Assembly (NCBI GenBank): GCA_964648115.1
Contig: CAZYME010000001.1
Coordinates: 84,744-148,743 of the forward strand
Direction: 5' to 3'
Source of the DNA: CAZYME01 sp964648115
Lineage (GTDB): Bacteria > Pseudomonadota > Gammaproteobacteria > Legionellales > Legionellaceae
DNA length: 64,000 bases
The translations under genes and the position numbers were made by a program. Within the stretch, counting starts at the first letter, position 1. Each line of letters begins with the position of its first letter. Of the stretch, positions 61,318-64,000 are shown piece by piece. A model generated the notes under the pieces. The model saw nothing but the letters and a program-made list of their open reading frames with translations. It had not been told where the DNA came from and searched no databases.

Positions 61318-62457
61318 ATGCCTCTTGATTATGAAACGCTGCGCGTTATTTGGTGGCTTATTCTCGGTGTTTTGTTAATTGGTTTTGCCATAATGGACGG
61401 ATTTGATCTGGGTGTAGCGATGTGGTTACCCTGGCTTGCTAAAACGGACATGGAGCGGCGAGTTTTAATTAACAGCATAGGACCGACCTGGGAAGGCAAC
61501 CAAGTGTGGTTCATTTTAGGTGGTGGAGCTATTTTTGCCGCATGGCCTATGCTTTACGCCATTTCATTTTCCGGCTTTTACCTTGCTATGCTATTTGTTT
61601 TACTGGCCTTAATCTTAAGGCCAGTTGGATTTAAATACCGTTCTAAATTACCAAACACAAGATGGCGATCTTGCTGGGATAGTGCTTTGTTTATAGGCGG
61701 TTTTGTACCTTCTTTAATTTTTGGTGTGGCGATAGGGAACGTTCTACAAGGAGTACCGTTTTATATAGACGATTCTTTAAGGCCTTTTTATACAGGTAGC
61801 TTCCTTGATTTGTTAAACCCGTTTGCGGTTGCTTGCGGCCTAGTTTCTGTGGTTATGCTAGGAATGCATGGTGCAAATTTTATTAATCTCAAGACAGAAC
61901 AAAAACTTCAAGAGCGAGCTATAAAAGCAGGTCGTATCTGTTCTATATTAACCATCGTTTTATTTGCTCTTTGTGGATTTTGGTTAAGCTATTATATTGA
62001 TGGATTTATTCTAACGGGTCTTGTCCCCCATGATGGACCATCCAATCCGTTATACAAAGATGCTATTCTTTCTCCTGGAGCATGGCTACTCAATTATAAA
62101 ACCGCTCCCCTCACAATAATTGTGCCCTTGATTGGTTTTATCGGTGCCGCCCTATCAGGAATACTAATAAGAATAATGCCACGACTAGCATTTATTGCCA
62201 GCGCTTTAAGTCTCTCTGGTATCATTGGAACTGTCGGCGTTAGTATGTTTCCATTCATGTTGCCGTCGTCTACGCATCCCAAAAATAGTCTTATTGTCTG
62301 GGATAGCTCTTCGAGTCACCTAACCTTGTTTATCATGCTCGTAGCAACCGTAATCTTTTTACCTATTGTTTTAGCCTACACTAGCTGGGTATATCGTGTA
62401 TTAAAAGGAAAAGTGACAGAGGATACGGTTACAAATCAAAAAGGTGTTGCATATTAG
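61318..62457 (+). CDS. cydB: Cytochrome d ubiquinol oxidase subunit II
   Basis: CydB is the second large bd-oxidase subunit. The 379 residues begin MPLDYETLRVIWWLILGVLL and include MDGFDLGVAMWLPWLAKTD and PTWEGNQVWFILGGGAIFAAWP, both strongly conserved. The ATG at 61318 with AAGGAGAG upstream was chosen over an upstream in-frame start at 61282 that lies inside cydA. Confidence 0.96.
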   Translation: MPLDYETLRVIWWLILGVLLIGFAIMDGFDLGVAMWLPWLAKTDMERRVLINSIGPTWEGNQVWFILGGGAIFAAWPMLYAISFSGFYLAMLFVLLALILRPVGFKYRSKLPNTRWRSCWDSALFIGGFVPSLIFGVAIGNVLQGVPFYIDDSLRPFYTGSFLDLLNPFAVACGLVSVVMLGMHGANFINLKTEQKLQERAIKAGRICSILTIVLFALCGFWLSYYIDGFILTGLVPHDGPSNPLYKDAILSPGAWLLNYKTAPLTIIVPLIGFIGAALSGILIRIMPRLAFIASALSLSGIIGTVGVSMFPFMLPSSTHPKNSLIVWDSSSSHLTLFIMLVATVIFLPIVLAYTSWVYRVLKGKVTEDTVTNQKGVAY

Positions 62458-62466
62458 GAGGGTATT

Positions 62467-62568
62467 ATGTGGTATTTTAGTTGGATTTTGGGTACAGGTC
62501 TTGCCTGTACTTTTGCAATTTTAAATGCAATGTGGCTCGAGCTTCGAGAGAAGGATGATTCCATTTAG
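62467..62568 (+). CDS. cydX: Cytochrome bd oxidase subunit CydX
   Basis: The 33-residue single-helix subunit reads MWYFSWILGTGLACTFAILN, followed by AMWLELREKDDSI. It matches the CydX/CbdX pattern (MWYFxWILGxxxA and the AMWxE end) that stabilises the haem sites. GGAGG lies about five bases before the ATG. Its TAG stop is part of the target of a MITE-like repeat. Confidence 0.9.
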   Translation: MWYFSWILGTGLACTFAILNAMWLELREKDDSI

Positions 62569-62625
62569 GGCCTGTTTACAATTCATCCCCTACGCCTTCG
62601 TGCCACGGCTTGTCCGCGGCATCCA
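62566..62625. mobile_element. MITE fragment behind cydX (same family as 43599-43740)
   Basis: From the TA at 62566 the sequence GGGCCTGTTTACAATTCAT matches the ends of the full element, and GCCTTCGTGCCACGG and CTTGTCCGCGGCATCCAG follow as in its right half. After about 60 bases the similarity stops and no right end (AACAGACCC-TA) is seen, so the copy is truncated. Confidence 0.6.
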
Positions 62626-62804
62626 GACGATATAAATCAACGGCAAATATCTTCATACAGAATTAGCGAATACGCTGGTAAATTCCAACCAAGGAGCATT
62701 CAATTCCCAATGGCTGTCCCATTAAAAATGTGACCTCGTTGCTTTCAACGTTGTTTATCTCAGTACTTTATATCTGGAATAATTTTAGATAGGATATCTG
62801 AATT

Positions 62805-63920
62805 ATGAGAAAATTAACCAATATGGAACGTGGTGGTAATTTATTAGACAGAACCAATCATCTCATCATGACAAATGTTTCAATCGCCGCTTTAAACAGG
62901 CTGCTTGAGATTTTATATGCCAAGATAATGAATCCTTATGAAATGATTCAACTGGGAGGCGCATGGATTGGCCATAGATATCTGTGGACTGATATCAAGT
63001 ATTCAGAAATTAGACTAGAAGTGTTCTACAATACGCCAGCCCAACTAATAGATTATTTTAATCATCAATTTGAACTAACCTACCCTGAGCAACTTGGAAC
63101 ATCCTTACATCCAAAATTTTCTACAGTTGACGGTACACAATTGTTAACTATAGGGAACAAAGCTGTTGCTTTTATTAATAAAAAACGAACCGAATCTAAC
63201 CAAGTCCTAATAGTGGAAGTGAGTTGCGATCCAATGACGCTAACTAAAAGTGCGTTGAATTATTTATTGCAAACGACGCAGGAGTTTTGTAAATCATACA
63301 ACTATACGAATTTTGAGGTATATATAACCTTGGAGTCACATAAGCTCCCCTTTGAGAATCCAGAATTAACGATCAAAAAGTATAATTTACGCTATCAGGA
63401 ATATATAATTTATGGTGATTTAACCACGAAATTACACTGTAATCCTAATGGTACTGAGCAATATAACCTTTCACCTGCTAATAAAGAAAACCCTTACTAC
63501 CAACAATATGTAGAATTGAAACAAAAATTAACACGGCAACGCATAACTTTTGCACTACGGGATACTAAAAATGCATTTTTAGGCTTTGCTGTTTTCGAAG
63601 TGCCCGCCAATATTTTAAATATGGCGCATTTAGGAATGTTATTTTTAGATCCAGCGATTCGTGGGACTGGTAATGGTGCAAAATTATTATCAACAGTAGA
63701 GTCCTATTTAGAGCAAATTGATATTTGTAACATACGGCTCACCTCCCCCCACTTTATGGCTCACAGCTTTTACCCTAACCAAGGGTACAGTGAAATCGAT
63801 AGAATGCCCTGGCCTGAAGAAAACCTTTATTTGTTTTTTAAGCCATTGCAATCTAGAACTGGGTATAAAGAGACAGAGTTATGCTCTCCTCGTGAGGTAG
63901 TGCACTCTTTCATTTTATAA
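62805..63920 (+). CDS. Orphan protein with a C-terminal GNAT-like acetyltransferase domain
   Basis: The 371-residue protein has an unassigned N-terminal part of about 230 residues and a C-terminal part with the GNAT coenzyme A loop RGTGNG (in LFLDPAIRGTGNGAKLLSTV) and an SFYPNQGY-type end. It may acetylate an unknown small molecule or protein. It stands alone behind the bd oxidase operon and a MITE fragment. Its ribosome site is weak. As an orphan in a Dot/Icm genome it may also be an effector, which is only a guess. A terminator follows it. Confidence 0.65.
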   Translation: MRKLTNMERGGNLLDRTNHLIMTNVSIAALNRLLEILYAKIMNPYEMIQLGGAWIGHRYLWTDIKYSEIRLEVFYNTPAQLIDYFNHQFELTYPEQLGTSLHPKFSTVDGTQLLTIGNKAVAFINKKRTESNQVLIVEVSCDPMTLTKSALNYLLQTTQEFCKSYNYTNFEVYITLESHKLPFENPELTIKKYNLRYQEYIIYGDLTTKLHCNPNGTEQYNLSPANKENPYYQQYVELKQKLTRQRITFALRDTKNAFLGFAVFEVPANILNMAHLGMLFLDPAIRGTGNGAKLLSTVESYLEQIDICNIRLTSPHFMAHSFYPNQGYSEIDRMPWPEENLYLFFKPLQSRTGYKETELCSPREVVHSFIL

Positions 63921-63950
63921 TGATCTATCTTGAATTTAAATTGACAAAAA

Positions 63951-63974
63951 AAAAGCGGCTATTAGGCCGCTTTT
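63951..63974. terminator. Bidirectional rho-independent terminator
   Basis: AAAAGCGGC (63951-63959) pairs with GCCGCTTTT (63966-63974) around a six-base loop. A-rich sequence on the left and T-run on the right let it act in both directions. It ends the GNAT-like gene 31 bases after its stop. Confidence 0.9.
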
Positions 63975-64000
63975 CTAGTATTAAACCCTGGCAATGACCT

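Noticed and set aside
1..64000. tRNA, rRNA or CRISPR
   Set aside because: No clover-leaf arms with a T-loop signature, no rRNA-like stretches and no spaced direct repeats were seen in any intergenic gap.

Overview
This window is a piece of chromosome from a gammaproteobacterium of the order Legionellales (Legionella/Coxiella relatives). The decisive evidence is a nearly contiguous Dot/Icm type IVB secretion locus at 10116-30571, in the gene order known from Legionella and Coxiella: icmT-S-(variable gene)-Q-P-O-N-M-L-K-E-G-C-D-J-B. The base composition is moderately AT-rich, genes are densely packed, and intergenic spaces hold several families of short palindromic or MITE-like repeats. The species cannot be named from sequence alone. 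No rRNA, tRNA, CRISPR array, intact insertion sequence or prophage was seen.

Region 1 (1-10000) is housekeeping and envelope: the cdsA/uppS pair, a GT2-GtrA sugar-phosphate transferase facing a GT39 glycosyltransferase, then gpmI, an EnvC-type amidase activator, a S41 peptidase and an exported adenosine deaminase. Region 2 (10100-31000) is the Dot/Icm island. icmH-icmF run rightward and meet icmB tail to tail. The remaining icm/dot genes run leftward from icmT. A small, poorly conserved gene occupies the icmR (FIR) position upstream of icmQ. A 63-codon ORF precedes icmT. Direct TTAAG repeats that resemble PmrA boxes lie upstream of both. The dotA-D and icmV/W/X genes are not in the window.

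Region 3 (31000-44700) is mostly ordinary: a TVP38/DedA protein, a class IV aminotransferase, folate and nitrogen-control genes, ubiK, comM, pyrB-ruvX-yqgE, a large mechanosensitive channel, a cold-shock protein with an interesting leader, ferrochelatase, a decayed antitoxin neighbourhood and rimK. Region 4 (44700-52600) carries haem A and cytochrome oxidase assembly genes (SCO, cyoE, COX15, a SCO-like protein, SURF1) without the oxidase structural genes. It continues with small membrane proteins, a DsbB homologue, a possible Rap1a/Tai-family protein, an orphan protein, an AhpD-like protein, pncC and an SDR.

Region 5 (52600-64000) has a type IV pilus minor pilin operon (fimT-pilV-W-X-Y1-pilE), the cytochrome bd operon cydP-A-B-X, and a GNAT-like orphan followed by a clean terminator. 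The most useful leads are the FIR-position gene, the putative PmrA boxes, and a MITE family inserted in the TA of stop codons so that each neighbour keeps a TAG stop. Others are the paired anti-Shine-Dalgarno hairpins ahead of the cold-shock gene and the two repeat classes in DotG.
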